35,855 nt of DNA from an uncultured SAR86 cluster bacterium (GCA_943789005.1 CALSSL010000003.1:131408-167262); one strand, 5' to 3'. Counted from the first letter of the stretch, positions 19,069 through 30,114 are shown. The notes: generated by a model from the sequence alone, not told the origin. Numbers and translations: made by a program.

Positions 19069-20147
19069 TAACTGGAGCTGTAGAGTCTGCAGTAAATGAT
19101 ACTGATGCTGTATTGGAAATATTTGAGCCATTAAGAGTACCAGATATAGTTGAAGTTGAAACAGTATTAGATGAGGTAAGAGTAGCTGAATATGAACCAT
19201 CCTGATTATCTGTTACTGAGCTTAGGGTTCCTGCAGAAGCAGTTAATAAAACAGTATCTCCACCAGAAGATAAATTGAAGTCATTTAAATCCTTTAACTG
19301 CACTGTAATGTTAGATATGGATGTTCCATTAGCTAAAATAGAGGTTGGATCCGCTGTGATAGTTGATCTTGATGGAGATGCATTACTGGAAGCTGACAAA
19401 CCTGAGACATATAAATTTAATGCATCAAGTAAGCCGTTTGTAGCAGCATTTCCTGAAACAGTTGAACCATCACTATAACTAAAGCCCTGAGTTGCTAGTA
19501 TATAAGTTTTATCATGACCAGCTGATAATGTGTATCCAGAACCATCATCTATCGAGGAAGATGAAACAATAAGACCAATGCCTTTAAGCGTACTTCCTTG
19601 TGTGTCTCTCCAATTGACAGAAGCATCAAAAGAATATGATGTACCGTTAGAGTATCTTAAAGTAAGAGTAACATCATAATCATTACCTTGTGTGCCACCA
19701 AATGAACCATCATCAGACTCTTGAGTAATAATTGCTTCTGTTATATTTAATGTTGAAAAAGATAGCAATGTATCTGCTTTATGAGCTGCGTTTGTGTACT
19801 CACCAATAGCTCCATTTGAAAAACCCGCAACTGCAGTTGCAGCTGAAAGAGATGAATAAAAAAAAGTAGAAAATAAAACTAAGATAGAGAAATTAAAGAA
19901 CTTAATTGTTTTTTTTAAACACATATATATACCAAAGAATTCTATCTGAATAAGAAAATAAAGACTAGTAAAATAATACAATAATATAGTGAATTAAAAG
20001 AGATCAAACCGCGGACCTCTTTAGAGGCTTATATAACACCCTAGCCATAACTTTAATAACTTTATGAAGTCTATATTAATTATCTCAGATCTATCTTATA
20101 TAAATTTTATACCCAAAAATTGATGATTATCTCTTTCAGGTCACTAT

Positions 20148-22238
20148 TTATTTATTAACCGAAACAGTTATTACTGATTCAGCATTATTATTCAATTCAT
20201 CTTTATTAAAAAAAGTTTTCTTCATTTTCTCATCCACAAATAACTTAACTTGATCATCATAATGAGTTGATGACGAATCTTGGGTAGCACTCCCGTATTG
20301 ATGAATGCTTTTGCTTTCTTGATTTCCATCATTGTCCCAAGATAAAGCAATAACCAAACCATCTCCAGCAACCGCCTTTAAAGTTCCATCATCTTGTAGT
20401 CTTCCATATACAGCTCTGAGTGTATCTGGGCCTCCCTGAATAGGTAGTTTAAGATCTCCTCTTATTAAAAAATTTACTTCCGACCACATTGGATCAATTC
20501 GTCCAAAAGAATTTTTAATCCTATTGGTACAGTCTATAAAAATACTTTTAGCATCTGATGGGTCTGTCCTGCTCATAAAAGCTAACCACTCCTCAGAAAG
20601 CAGGCATACTCCAAGAGCAGCAGATCTGTTATTAAGATTAGTTTTTAAATCCCATTGTTTTAAAATATTTTGAGCTTCTTTCAATTCATTATCATTAAAG
20701 TCAGTTTCAAGAATTTCTTTAAAATATTTTACGGACCTAGATTTCTTTGAGTAGGCATTATCAAACTTAGCATCCAGAAGATCTTTCTCGCTAAACTTTT
20801 TATCATTATCAAAAATTTCAATAACTCTATATGCCCTATTAGTCATTTTGGTTTCAATTCCAAGAGTTGGAGAATAATCATCACGATTTAAGTTGTCTTT
20901 GATAGCCGATGCTCGAAAAGGGTCTTGGTTTGCGCTTACAATCCATCCCGAGCTTGGATTAACCAACAAAGGAATTTGCTCAAACGGCGTTATTTGATTC
21001 CATATCAGTTTTGAATCTGTTCCATCGACAGGCTTTGTCCAATCATAATTTTCATTTCTAAGCGGACCAGAGGTATTGTGAAGTAACATAATATTATCTT
21101 CTTTGTCAGCATAAACTGCATTGAATGAGGCTATAGCCCTCATCTTCATGGCATCTAACCACTCATCTTTATTTCTAGCCTTGTTCATTTTAAACCACTG
21201 ATCTGCTTGTCTAATTTCTTCCATTCCAGCAAATCTAATAGCATAGGATCCTGATTGAGTGTCAAGAACTAACCCATGTTTTGAATATTTAGCTTCTCTG
21301 TTAAAAGTCCAACTAATTGGTCCAAATATTTTAGTTGGCAACTTAATATTTTTTGTCTCAAAATCTTCCCATTTTCCATCTAGAAAGTATTGATTCTTAT
21401 TATCTGGATTAATCCTTAGCTTAAACGCATCAGTTAAATCAGGTTTATTAACAGTCATGCCCCAACCAAGGTTTTCATTAAAGCCTACAAATATGAATGG
21501 GGATCCTGGAAATAATCCTCCCATCATATTCCACCCTTCATCGCTTGAGATATGAGCTTCATACCATGCAACTGGCCCGTCAAGAGGTTGATGAGAGTTG
21601 ATAATTAGCCTAGTTTTCTTATCTAAACTTTTAGAAGAATTTAAAGCAAAAGCATTTGACCCTGCAACCAAACTAGCAACTTTAAGAGACTCACCTCCCT
21701 TATCCATTTCTAAAGAACTAAGCTCTTCAGGCATGCTCATTAAGTCTTCAATGGCATCAACAACTCCAGCAAAAAATAAATTCTGTATTGCAAAGCTTAC
21801 TACTAAGTCAGTTTTATTTACTGGATAGTAATCTTTTGTATCTTTATTTAGATTTAAAGATAGCCAATAATTTAATCCAGCAACAAAGCCCTCAATAACA
21901 TCTTTAACTTCCTTTGATAAATCAGTCTCATATCTCCTCTCAACCAATTCTCTATATCCCAAAGCTTTTATCAGATAATCGGTAATAGCTCCCTCTTTAC
22001 CCCTTTTGAGTCCAGAACCAGCCTGAGCTAAATCAATTGTTGCTAAGATATTTTTAATATCATCTTCAGCTTGGGCATAAGCAAGACCAAAGGCCGCGTC
22101 AGCATCAGAAGAGCCATGAATATGCGGCACTCCATATATATCTCTTGTAATAGTTGCTGAATATTTTATTAGGTTATTTTCAGCTGATAAGTCTGCCCCT
22201 AATAAAAATATTATTGATAATAGAAGTAGTTTTTGCAT
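20148..22238 (-). CDS. Penicillin acylase family (Ntn-hydrolase) amidase, exported
   Basis: This 696-residue precursor belongs to the family of self-cleaving amidases that includes penicillin G acylase and acyl-homoserine-lactone acylases. The start at 22238 gives a signal peptide (MQKLLLLSIIFLLGADLSAEN); an in-frame ATG at 22292 would place 18 extra residues before it. The alpha chain opens with ITRDIYGVPHIHGSSDADAAFGLAYAQAEDD, the classic family start. Autocleavage is expected just before Ser194 in VAGSNAFAL, which becomes the catalytic N-terminal Ser of the beta chain. Further beta-chain motifs are GGLFPGSPFIFVGFNENLGWGMTVNKPDLTD and WIVSANQDP. A periplasmic amide hydrolase acting on N-acyl compounds is likely. 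Quorum-signal degradation is possible but unproven. The gene is intact. The 166-base AT-rich gap 19982-20147 holds no recognisable feature. Confidence 0.92.
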   Translation of the reverse strand: MQKLLLLSIIFLLGADLSAENNLIKYSATITRDIYGVPHIHGSSDADAAFGLAYAQAEDDIKNILATIDLAQAGSGLKRGKEGAITDYLIKALGYRELVERRYETDLSKEVKDVIEGFVAGLNYWLSLNLNKDTKDYYPVNKTDLVVSFAIQNLFFAGVVDAIEDLMSMPEELSSLEMDKGGESLKVASLVAGSNAFALNSSKSLDKKTRLIINSHQPLDGPVAWYEAHISSDEGWNMMGGLFPGSPFIFVGFNENLGWGMTVNKPDLTDAFKLRINPDNKNQYFLDGKWEDFETKNIKLPTKIFGPISWTFNREAKYSKHGLVLDTQSGSYAIRFAGMEEIRQADQWFKMNKARNKDEWLDAMKMRAIASFNAVYADKEDNIMLLHNTSGPLRNENYDWTKPVDGTDSKLIWNQITPFEQIPLLVNPSSGWIVSANQDPFRASAIKDNLNRDDYSPTLGIETKMTNRAYRVIEIFDNDKKFSEKDLLDAKFDNAYSKKSRSVKYFKEILETDFNDNELKEAQNILKQWDLKTNLNNRSAALGVCLLSEEWLAFMSRTDPSDAKSIFIDCTNRIKNSFGRIDPMWSEVNFLIRGDLKLPIQGGPDTLRAVYGRLQDDGTLKAVAGDGLVIALSWDNDGNQESKSIHQYGSATQDSSSTHYDDQVKLFVDEKMKKTFFNKDELNNNAESVITVSVNK

Positions 22239-22349
22239 TTCTAAATCATGCCATAACAATTGTCTAAATAACACTTGCTGTTTAATAAACATGTGTAAAC
22301 GTAGTTACCAGTTTTTATTTTATGAGATATAAAGAAATTTGGTGGAGCT

Positions 22350-22372
22350 ATTGGTTCAAAACTGGAACCAAT
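22350..22372 (+). promoter_or_regulatory. 8-bp inverted repeat with 7-base spacer in the HTH-unit leader, copy 1
   Basis: Perfect arms ATTGGTTC and GAACCAAT flank the asymmetric spacer AAAACTG, 27 bases before the ATG of the HTH gene. It could be an operator for the HTH protein itself, an RNA hairpin in the leader, or a recombinase-type core site. The identical site occurs at 30065-30087. Confidence 0.6.
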
Positions 22373-22399
22373 TAATCCCCTTCTTCAAGAGGTTAGAGT

Positions 22400-22897
22400 A
22401 TGTCTTTGAAGAATAGTCAGACCATTGAAGACTTAAAGCAAGAATATATCTATGGCAGTGTTCATAAAGATGGTAGACGAAGCTTTAAGTCATTAGACAA
22501 CCTCATTAAAAAGTTTGAGCTATCGCCATCAACTATCTATAGGCGATCTTCTAAAGAATCATGGAAAGACCAACGTATAGCCTTTAGAGCTGAATTAAGT
22601 GAAGAGATTAAAAAAGCTAGAAAGCATGACATAGTCAATGACATTGAGCTTATTCATAATAAAGCCACTCAAGGTCTTTCGTTAATATTAGATAAAGCAA
22701 TTAATTGTTTAGAACAACAAATTCTTAAGCCAAGAGATTTACACAACCTCACTCAGACCATTATTGCTTGTTATAAAAACCTTCCAGAAGTAGTTGAATC
22801 TGATGAAGATGATAATGAAGCTTTTAGAAGTGCTATGGATATGTTAGAACAAGCAGCTGCTTTTAAGAGAGATACGCCTGGATTTGAGTTTAAGTAA
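22400..22897 (+). CDS. Small HTH protein resembling phage terminase small subunits, intact copy
   Basis: I do not recognise this as a named family. The 165-residue protein has an N-terminal helix-turn-helix-like stretch (SLDNLIKKFELSPSTIYRRSSKESWKDQR, about 30-58), like the DNA-binding part of phage terminase small subunits (Nu1/P27-like layout). A basic helical segment (about 65-75) follows, then a helical domain with LILDKAINCLEQQILKPRDL and NLTQTIIACYKNLPEVVE, and an acidic patch ESDEDDNEAF before the C-terminus. No signal peptide or membrane segment is present. An AGAGG ribosome site precedes the ATG. The stop is three bases from the 3' end of the convergent outer-membrane gene. No other phage genes are nearby, so it may be a domesticated or mobile orphan; DNA binding is inferred. 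Confidence 0.7.
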   Translation: MSLKNSQTIEDLKQEYIYGSVHKDGRRSFKSLDNLIKKFELSPSTIYRRSSKESWKDQRIAFRAELSEEIKKARKHDIVNDIELIHNKATQGLSLILDKAINCLEQQILKPRDLHNLTQTIIACYKNLPEVVESDEDDNEAFRSAMDMLEQAAAFKRDTPGFEFK

Positions 22898-22900
22898 TAC

Positions 22901-23917
22901 CTAAAATTTAAATTGAAATTTAAGCCCTAGCTCTCCGTAAGGTTTATCAAAGTAATGTTCTGTTCTTTGATTAAAAGTTATAGGTTCAAAGCCTATAAGG
23001 TTATTTAAATACGCATCTCCATAAAATAGTATAGAAAGATTTTTAAAGTAAAATTCAATCCCGCCTCTAATTCTTCAGATTTATATCTTGCGTCATCTTG
23101 TGCTCAGCATAATCGCTAAAATCCAAAAAAATAAGATCATATTCAGCAATTATGTTGAAGTTATAAATTGAATAAAATTTTTGTTTTATGCCTAAATTTA
23201 ATTGTAATGATTCCCACTCTTCTCTTTGTGGTAGTCTGTTGAAAGCTCTCTCTAAAGCATCTCCGAGCTTTATACCGTTAAAATCAAGATTAAGTATTAG
23301 TGGTGATTGAATATCTTCTAGCGGTGAAATCCAGTTATATGCATATGAGGTATTAATTAACTCAAATGATATTGATTCCAACCAAGAGCTGTTGAAGATT
23401 TTTAAGATAACCCAATCCAATACTTTCAGTTAGTCCAGAAATTGTTATTACATTATCTCCCAATGATTCATACTTAGGATTGGTGGATGTAATTTGCAAG
23501 TCAGCAGAATCACAAAAACCAAGGATAATTGAACTAAATTCATAACAATTAAAAGTTTGATTATCAGATTCTTGATTTGAATTAATCAAATACAAATAAT
23601 CATCATTATTAAACAAATATCCTATTGAAAGTGCCTTCTTTTTTGCATTAAGAGAAACATTCTTGGGCTCAGAAAATCTATTTAAGTCAAGCGCAACATT
23701 GCTTTCACTGATATTTAATTTGAGCTTTTTATAATTTAATCCTACCTTTACTCTCTTTAGATTGATTTTTATCAAATGATAATGGGACATCTGGTAAAAA
23801 AGACCAGTCTTTATTCATATACTTTCTATCTATTTCAAGTGTTACTTCATTTGCAATAGAAGAAATATTAAGAACTAATAATGATAAATAAACAAAAGAT
23901 ATTCTTTTTAGAGTCAT
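22901..23917 (-). pseudogene. Outer-membrane beta-barrel protein, three frameshifts
   Basis: Reading across three frames gives a protein of about 335 residues with a signal peptide (MTLKRISFVYLSLLVLNIS, cleavage after SSIA), alternating hydrophobic beta-strands, and the terminal sequence YGELGLKFQFKF, a typical barrel end with a final Phe. Frame changes are inferred near 23755, 23395 and 23078. At the last site removal of one G gives DINLRIRGGIEFYF and the rest is open to the stop at 22901-22903. The ORF starts 31 bases after the stop of the giant lipoprotein gene and lies in the same direction, so the two are probably cotranscribed. No known family is recognisable. Short pieces of the frame remain intact, so this may be a sequencing artefact and not real decay. 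Confidence 0.7.
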
Positions 23918-23948
23918 TGCAAGTATCTTAGTGCCTTAATTTAGAACA

Positions 23949-26900
23949 CTAGTCATCTTGAACCGTTAATCGAATAGGGATATTTCTACCCGATTTAGCA
24001 TTAATGACATTATCTATTTCAAACTCTATAAATTCTTGCCTTTCTTGTAATTTATCATCAACTGGTGAGCTGAAAGTAACACATTTTTGACTAGTGCCTT
24101 TTTCTATAGTGACACTGGTTGATGAGAAGTTAACCTCTTCTGTCCGTCATAAATCCTGGCTTATTCCTGTATACAGGCTTTATATCAAATGTAATATCTT
24201 CTTCAGCAACCCATGCTGTATCAAAGCAAATATCCTCTTCAGTATCCTCTCCAAAAATAATATTATTTTTATAGCTATATATAGAATTTTCAGGGTCATC
24301 AGCGATACCAAATGTACCAGCTATGATTGACGATATTTGATCGTAATCATCAAGAATTGCATAAGCACCTAAATCAATTTTGTAAGAATAATCTGATCCA
24401 TCTTTGAAAAAATCTTTTATTAGCTGAAGTTCAGATGACCCAAACTGACCCCTAACTTTATCAAGTAAAGATTTTAAGAAATCAAAATCTTCGAAAGAAT
24501 AATCACCCTTTGGAATAGATCTTGTTTTATCACCATCATTATTTACAACAGTTTTTGTAATAGAAACGTCGCCATCAACAAATTTAAAAGTTACTTTTCC
24601 TTGATCAAGCCAAGTAACTTGTACAGCTCCAGAAGGAAGTGTTTCAATTTTTAACTCAACTGTTAGATCCAAATACTCAGATGATGATGAGTAGTTATCA
24701 TTTGAGAATATTCTTAAATTAAACTCTTCAACACTAGTAAATGGCGCATCAACATTCAAACCAAGGAAGAAACTGGTATTGGTTGTATATTCACCATTTA
24801 TAAATGCATCCATGGATGCTTTAGATATTTCTGACCCAGTCAAAGATCCATCAATCCACCCAGATGAAGTATCAAGCCTTGGGTAAACTCTGTAATTTCT
24901 ATTTTTACCATCAACCAACCTATCATAAAATTGCACTCCTGAGCTCTCATATTCAAATAAAATATTAGATACAGGAGCAGATTCTCCAATAAAGCCATCA
25001 TAATCATATTTTGAACCAGTCATTATATTAAACATAGCATCTCTGGCAGCTTGACCAAATAATCTATCGCCAACATCATTACAGCCATCATTGGGAGTAC
25101 ATTCCGTATAATTAAACTGATCATCTCTTGGTACTGATGAAACTTGAAGATTGTATGACTTAAATACTTCTCCATTATCATAATCAACGCTGGTATTTGG
25201 TGAGTAGTAATAAAATGCACCTTCACCATATGAAAGTAGCTTTCTCATCTCACTGATCTCTGAAAAAGCTGCCGGAATCAAGGCCACCTCTTTAATTAAA
25301 GCTTCTGGATCTAAGTCATCATTATCAATAATATTAAATACTTTGCTCTCAGTCAGTCTAGAAGTACCTAAATTATTTACACCAAATTGTATAGCCCAAG
25401 TTGGAGCAGTGTCTGGGAAGTTTTCACCTCTGCCTTGTTTTTCAATTCTAAGGCTTATGGATGGTCCATAATTTGGTAACAATGAACAATCTATTAAGTT
25501 ATTTACACCTCTACCAAAACCATACCTATATTCCATTTGGAGGCCTTTAGTATCTTGAGGGCCAACGAATTGAATAGTTTCTTCAGATTCACAATAAGAT
25601 TCCGGATTTGAGTCTTCGTTTCTAACCCCTCTTGAATCTCTTCCCCTGATATTGATATTTCCAACTACACCATCTACAGTAAAATTGTCATTATTAATAT
25701 TTACCTGTCGGTTGTAATTCTTTGAAGCATTTCCAACTCCATTTAAGGTTAGGCCGCTAATATCGCAATTAGATAAATTACTTAAAGTACAAAGATGTCT
25801 TTTAAGCTCTCCATTTGCAGTTACAGTTGCCCCTGTTGAGCTAATTTCATCTACATTGTAAAAACCTTGAGCATTTGGACTAGTCTGATATACCGAGAAA
25901 AATTCAAGAGGCAGTTCTGTAAATTCTCCATCAGATAAAATAGCTTCTAAAGCATCTTTTGATAAAGATACGTTTGCTGTTACATCTTTATTGTATCTAG
26001 AGGATAACTCAGATGAAATCTCATCTTTGATTTCTTTATAATATGGAAAAAATGCTGCCACTTTTGCTGCAATATCTTCAGTAATATTTCCGGAGCCTCC
26101 TGTGGAAACAAAGTCAGATATTAAATCAGCCCAAGCAACATCAAATGTGCTTTCTATCTCATTAATTAATGAGTTTACTTCGGTTGAAATATTTTCTGCA
26201 ACCGTGTCACCAGCAGTGCTACACCCTTCGGCAACGCTTAAGTCTTCAGATAAATCTGACGAATTCTTGCCTTTAAGAATTGCTTCGCCTATTAATGATG
26301 TAAATGGAGATATAACAATTTGATTGGATCCAGCGTCATTAACTGATGGCAAAACCATCTGATAGGCTTTGGTAACCTCACCTAAAGATGAGTCATTAGC
26401 ACCAACAGGCACATCTGCAATTATTGGCCTAGCCTTAACACAAGACTCATCTTCTTCATTAACACGAATTTCAAAGAATCCATTTTCATTAGTAGTAGCA
26501 GAATACTCACCCCTATCCAATCTTTGATTAAAGTTGACATCAAAAAATACATTAGCCCCTTCTATATAACCATCTATAGTCTTTCCAGATATAGCTATTA
26601 TGTTGTCGGTAACAGGTGAAGAACCTATGAACTCTTGAGTACCAAAAATATTTGATTTTGAGCTAATAGTTGAAAATAAATCATTCCTTGCGGTTTGGCC
26701 TTTAGTACTAATCACTTCGGTGTATTCAGAGCCCGTATCTGAATTCATGAATGTGCCATATGTAAATCCATCATCATCTGGATTATATTTAATATCTATT
26801 TTTGCTGATTCTAATTGATTTCCATCAGCATCTCTTTTTGTCCAATAAATTGAAACTTGGTCCGTTGATGAAGATGATAGCTTGTTCCTAAGAACTGAAA

Positions 26901-29900
26901 TCTGCTTAAATGTTCTTGGAATTGATGCAATTTCTTGAATTAATGGATCAAGATTTAAAGTATCTCTGTTTTGATAGATATTATTTACTTTATTAACAAA
27001 AAAAGTAGATTCAGAATAACTTGGATTACTGATTCTTATGTCTATTTCCTCAAAATAGATTCCATCATCATACTTATCAACTAATGCAACAAATAAAGCT
27101 TCATCTTTGTTCTCTAAAACTGACACACAATCATCAACATTATTGACTCCGTCTGATGCACCAGTACTATATCTATCATTTGTAGTGAAATTTTCTTTAC
27201 TATTAACAGGCACTAAGTAGAGCCAATTCTGATAAATACAAACTCTATTTTTTGGATTACCGTTTATATCAAAATCTACTCTTTGCTCATCTTCAATAAC
27301 CAATTGATAGTTATAGTTAGTTGGATTGTAGTTATTATTTAAAAACGTGCTCGTTCTGGTATATCTTTCCGAAGCGTTTCTTAATGCTACTAGGCTTCTT
27401 TCTGTTGTTGAGCAATTTTCAGCATCTGTAAAACATGTAAAATGCTTCATCTCTCCTGATTTGGTTATAGATGCACCATAAGCATTAATTTTTTCTTGAA
27501 TAAACCATCCTGAGTCACTGGGCTCTGTTTCATAAATTGCAATAAAACTTAATGGTATTTCCGAAATCTCTGAATCAGACAGGATAGAGTTTATAGAATC
27601 TTTTTTTATAGTGATGTTTGTATTAATTGATTTATTATGAATTTCCGATAGTTCTGAATCAAACTCATCGGAGAGTTCTTTGAAATAAGGAAAAAATGCC
27701 GCAATATTCTGAGCATTGGTTTCATTAACTATTGAGTTATTGTTGTTTTCAATAAAATCAATCAAGAGATCATCAAATGAAATATCAAGACTAGATTCAA
27801 TGGTATTTTTTAGCTGCGATAACTCATTAGTAATGCTCGCGTCGATAGTATTAGCTTGTGCCCCACAACTAGCAGAAACTACTATATCTTCAACAATACC
27901 AGATGAGCTTTTTCCTTGAATTACCGCATCACCAAGCAAACTTGTAAATGGTGAAACTACAATTGAGCTATTACCTGTATCAGAGATTGAAGGCAAGATC
28001 ATCTGATAAGCTTGTGCAACTTCTCCAAGAGTTGAATCAACAGCCCCAACAGGTACATCTGCAACTATTGGTCTATTTATTAAACATTCAAATAAACTTG
28101 TATCATCTATATTAATTAAAAAAGATCCGTCTGAATTTGTAGTAGTTGAATATTCTTCTGGATCTTTTGCAAAATTGAAATTTTGATCTATAAATATTTC
28201 AGCGCCAGAGATATATCCATCAATTACTTCACCAGAAAAAGAATCATTTACATTAGTTATAGCAATAGTTACATCTTTTGTTACTGTTTCGGTGCCGTCA
28301 GTTAATGTCAGTGTAATTGAGTATGAATCTTGAGTTTCATAGTCTGGTAATTCTTTAAAAGTTAAGACATTCTCATCAGATAAATTAAAGCTATCGGCAT
28401 CGGTACCACCTAGTGTTAACGTTAATTCATCTTCATCTACATCTGAGACTGAAACAGTTGTTACTGCTGTTTGATTTTCTTGTACTTGGATGGTAGATGC
28501 TATATCAATAGATGGTGCATCGTTAACTGCTTCAATGGTTACTGTTACATCAGCGCTTGAGGTTTTATCGCCTTGGGTAATGGTATAAGTAAAGGTATCA
28601 GTACCGTTGTAGTCTGCATCAGGAGTATAAGTAACAATATTACTTGCAACACTGATTGTTCCGTTAGAGCCATTTCCAGCAGTTACGCTAATAGGCGATG
28701 AGGTTAAATAGGAATCATTAAGTAGTACGTTGATTTCTACTTCAGTATCTTCAGTTGTTGAAGCAGAATCTGCTATTGCATTGATATCAGGTGCTATTTC
28801 TCCAGAATCTACATTCTGATCTTCTGCTATATAAGTTAAAAGGTCTTCAGTATAACTAGTGACTGTCTCAGCAGTTGCAGTCCCGTTAGCAATGGCTTGA
28901 ATGTCGGTTTGCAGGGTTGATACAGCAAAACGAATAACAGCTGTAGTTAAATCATCAGAGGATTTAACTTCAATAACCGGTAAAATCCCAGCAAGGGCTT
29001 TAGTGGTATTTGCTTTAGCTGTCTCATCAATAGTTACTGATTTGGTTTCTATAACATTTTCAATAGCTTTAGTAATAAAGCTTCGGTCTCAATATCTACT
29101 TTGGTTTCGGTTTCGGTGTATTCTTTTTCTATCTCCTCAGTAATAGCTTTAAAGTAATCCTGAGTGGTTTCGGTTGTTGTATTTAAATTATTGGTTATGT
29201 TCTGCAGAGCAAAAGCCAGAACCGTTAAGCTGATTACCCTTCTCATACAAATAGTCATTAATACCACCATCGCCTTTGTTGGCAACCGGATCAAAGGTAA
29301 AGACATCAATGGATGAATCTATTCCTAATGCTGCATTAACCAGTGAAGCATCTTCCATAAAAGCAGCAACAGAAGTAACTGGGGTAACAGCTTTAAAGTC
29401 TGAGTGACCAGTAAGTTTGTGAGTAATTAAAAGATTATCTAAAAGGGTTTGCGAATCTAAATCGGTACCACCGATAGATACCAAATTACCGTTGGCGTAT
29501 CTAATAGTAAATTTACCTTCGTTATCTGAAGTTGTTGAGTTTTCGTTTGCATCACAGGTCCAACTTTCATCTTCATCTATACAAACTTCAGCTCCTGAAA
29601 TATAACCGTCTACAACCACCCCATCGGTTTCTCTATAACCTTCAACAGTAACTGATGCTGATCTGTGCCACCAGCACCAGTACATGAAATTGAAAAGCTG
29701 TTATCACCAACTGCAGTAATAGTTACAGCTTCTGAGCCAGAAGTACCTGTTTGAGCTAGTCCAAGATGCAGAACAAGAAGTAGCATTAGTAGATGACCAG
29801 GTAAGGGTTGAAGTACTTTCTAAAAGAACTGAGGTTGGTTCAGCTGATAAATTAACGGTTGGAGCTGGAGTTGTTGGAGGTGTTGGAGGTGTTGGAGTAC

Positions 29901-29969
29901 CCCACCACCACCGCCACCACAGGAAACAATAAATAAAAGACTAAAAGCTATTGGTAATAATTTATTCAT
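23949..29969 (-). pseudogene. Giant multidomain surface lipoprotein, several frameshifts
   Basis: The start at 29969 gives a lipoprotein signal (MNKLLPIAFSLLFIVSC followed by a glycine run), then a Thr/Pro linker (PTPPTPPTTPAPT) and an Ig-like domain (LSAEPTSVLLESTSTLTW). A DGYISGA-type carboxypeptidase-regulatory-like domain follows near 29600, then a helical region near 29000-29200, a Big_9/cadherin-like pair (28500-28800 and 28270-28500), and two copies of a large module, the first after another DGYISGA near 28220 and the second after DGYIEGA near 26570. The last 60 or so residues (TSVTIEKGTSQKCVTF) resemble a Calx-beta strand set and end at 23949. The middle 1,290 codons (28002-24130) are intact. 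Frameshifts are inferred near 29901, 29750, 29660, 29227, 29080 and 24145. Total length is about 2,000 residues. It is probably anchored to the outer membrane; function unknown. Confidence 0.78.
24700..28090 (-). repeat. Two diverged copies of a large protein module in the giant lipoprotein
   Basis: The protein segments starting near 28075 and 26432 align end to end with a spacing of about 1,650 bases. Paired landmarks are RPIVADVPVGAVDSTLGEV and RPIIADVPVGANDSSLGEV, VVSPFTSLLGDAV and VISPFTSLIGEAI, and FFPYFKELSDEF and FFPYYKEIKDEI. DNA identity is clearly lower than protein identity, so this is an old duplication, unlike the near-identical repeats elsewhere in the window. The outer limits are approximate. 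Confidence 0.75.
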
Positions 29970-30018
29970 AAACTGAGTACACCGATTATGTAAGGTAAAA
30001 ACACACTATATGTAGTTA

Positions 30019-30032
30019 TTAAGTTAACTTAA
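30019..30032. promoter_or_regulatory. Perfect 14-bp palindrome upstream of the giant lipoprotein
   Basis: TTAAGTTAACTTAA reads the same on both strands. It lies 50 bases before the lipoprotein ATG (minus sense) and 23 bases from the start of HTH unit copy 2, in the promoter-sized gap between them. An operator is possible; in DNA this AT-rich chance is also possible. Confidence 0.3.
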
Positions 30033-30064
30033 ATTACTACTATTGTAAATAAAATGGTGGAGCT

Positions 30065-30087
30065 ATTGGTTCAAAACTGGAACCAAT
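30065..30087 (+). promoter_or_regulatory. 8-bp inverted repeat with 7-base spacer in the HTH-unit leader, copy 2
   Basis: This site is identical to the dyad at 22350-22372, with arms ATTGGTTC and GAACCAAT, spacer AAAACTG, and the same 27-base distance to the ATG at 30115. Confidence 0.6.
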
Positions 30088-30114
30088 TAATCCCCTTCTT
30101 CAAGAGGTTAGAGT

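Larger units (their letters stand above)
15744..19924 (-). pseudogene. Giant Ig/cadherin-repeat surface protein with barrel-like C-terminus, one frameshift
   Basis: This is a likely adhesin of about 1,390 residues. The start at 19924 gives a signal peptide (MCLKKTIKFFNFSILVLFST, cleavage near SAATA); an in-frame ATG at 19981 would add 19 unneeded residues. After an N-terminal domain of about 150 residues there is an invasin-type Ig domain (STITADPTSILANGTSISNI). Two near-identical cadherin-like repeats follow, then six DUF5011/HYR-like Ig repeats (TVELNSTYTDEGA, YSATDASGNTGT), then a third cadherin-like copy. The final 330 or so residues look like alternating beta-strands ending FNIGFYFPLRYQ. 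One deleted base near 18313 breaks the frame: restoring an A gives NTGTETRTV, as in the other repeats. Upstream and downstream frames are otherwise open. Attachment to cells, surfaces or particles is inferred from the architecture only. Confidence 0.82.
22340..22897 (+). repeat. HTH repeat unit, copy 1
   Basis: This 558-base unit recurs at 30055-30613. The first 78 bases (60 non-coding bases plus the first six codons) are identical in the two copies, while the coding part has diverged, mostly silently. Homology ends at the stop codon. In both places the unit starts upstream of a minus-strand gene start and ends against the 3' end of another minus-strand gene. Confidence 0.85.

Noticed and set aside
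19982-20147. Small hairpin CCTCT/AGAGG near 20018 as a terminator
   Set aside because: The stem is only five bases with no T-run, and it lies upstream of the adhesin start, not after a gene end.
22350-22375. T-arm-like sequence GGTTCAAAAC, suggesting a tRNA or a tRNA-derived insertion site
   Set aside because: The pairing does not fit a T-arm (the TTC would be in the stem), and no acceptor, D or anticodon stems can be built around it.
22340-22400. Integron attC-like site in the HTH-unit leader
   Set aside because: The expected core site pair GTTRRRY and RYYYAAC is not found in the right arrangement, and no integrase gene is seen.
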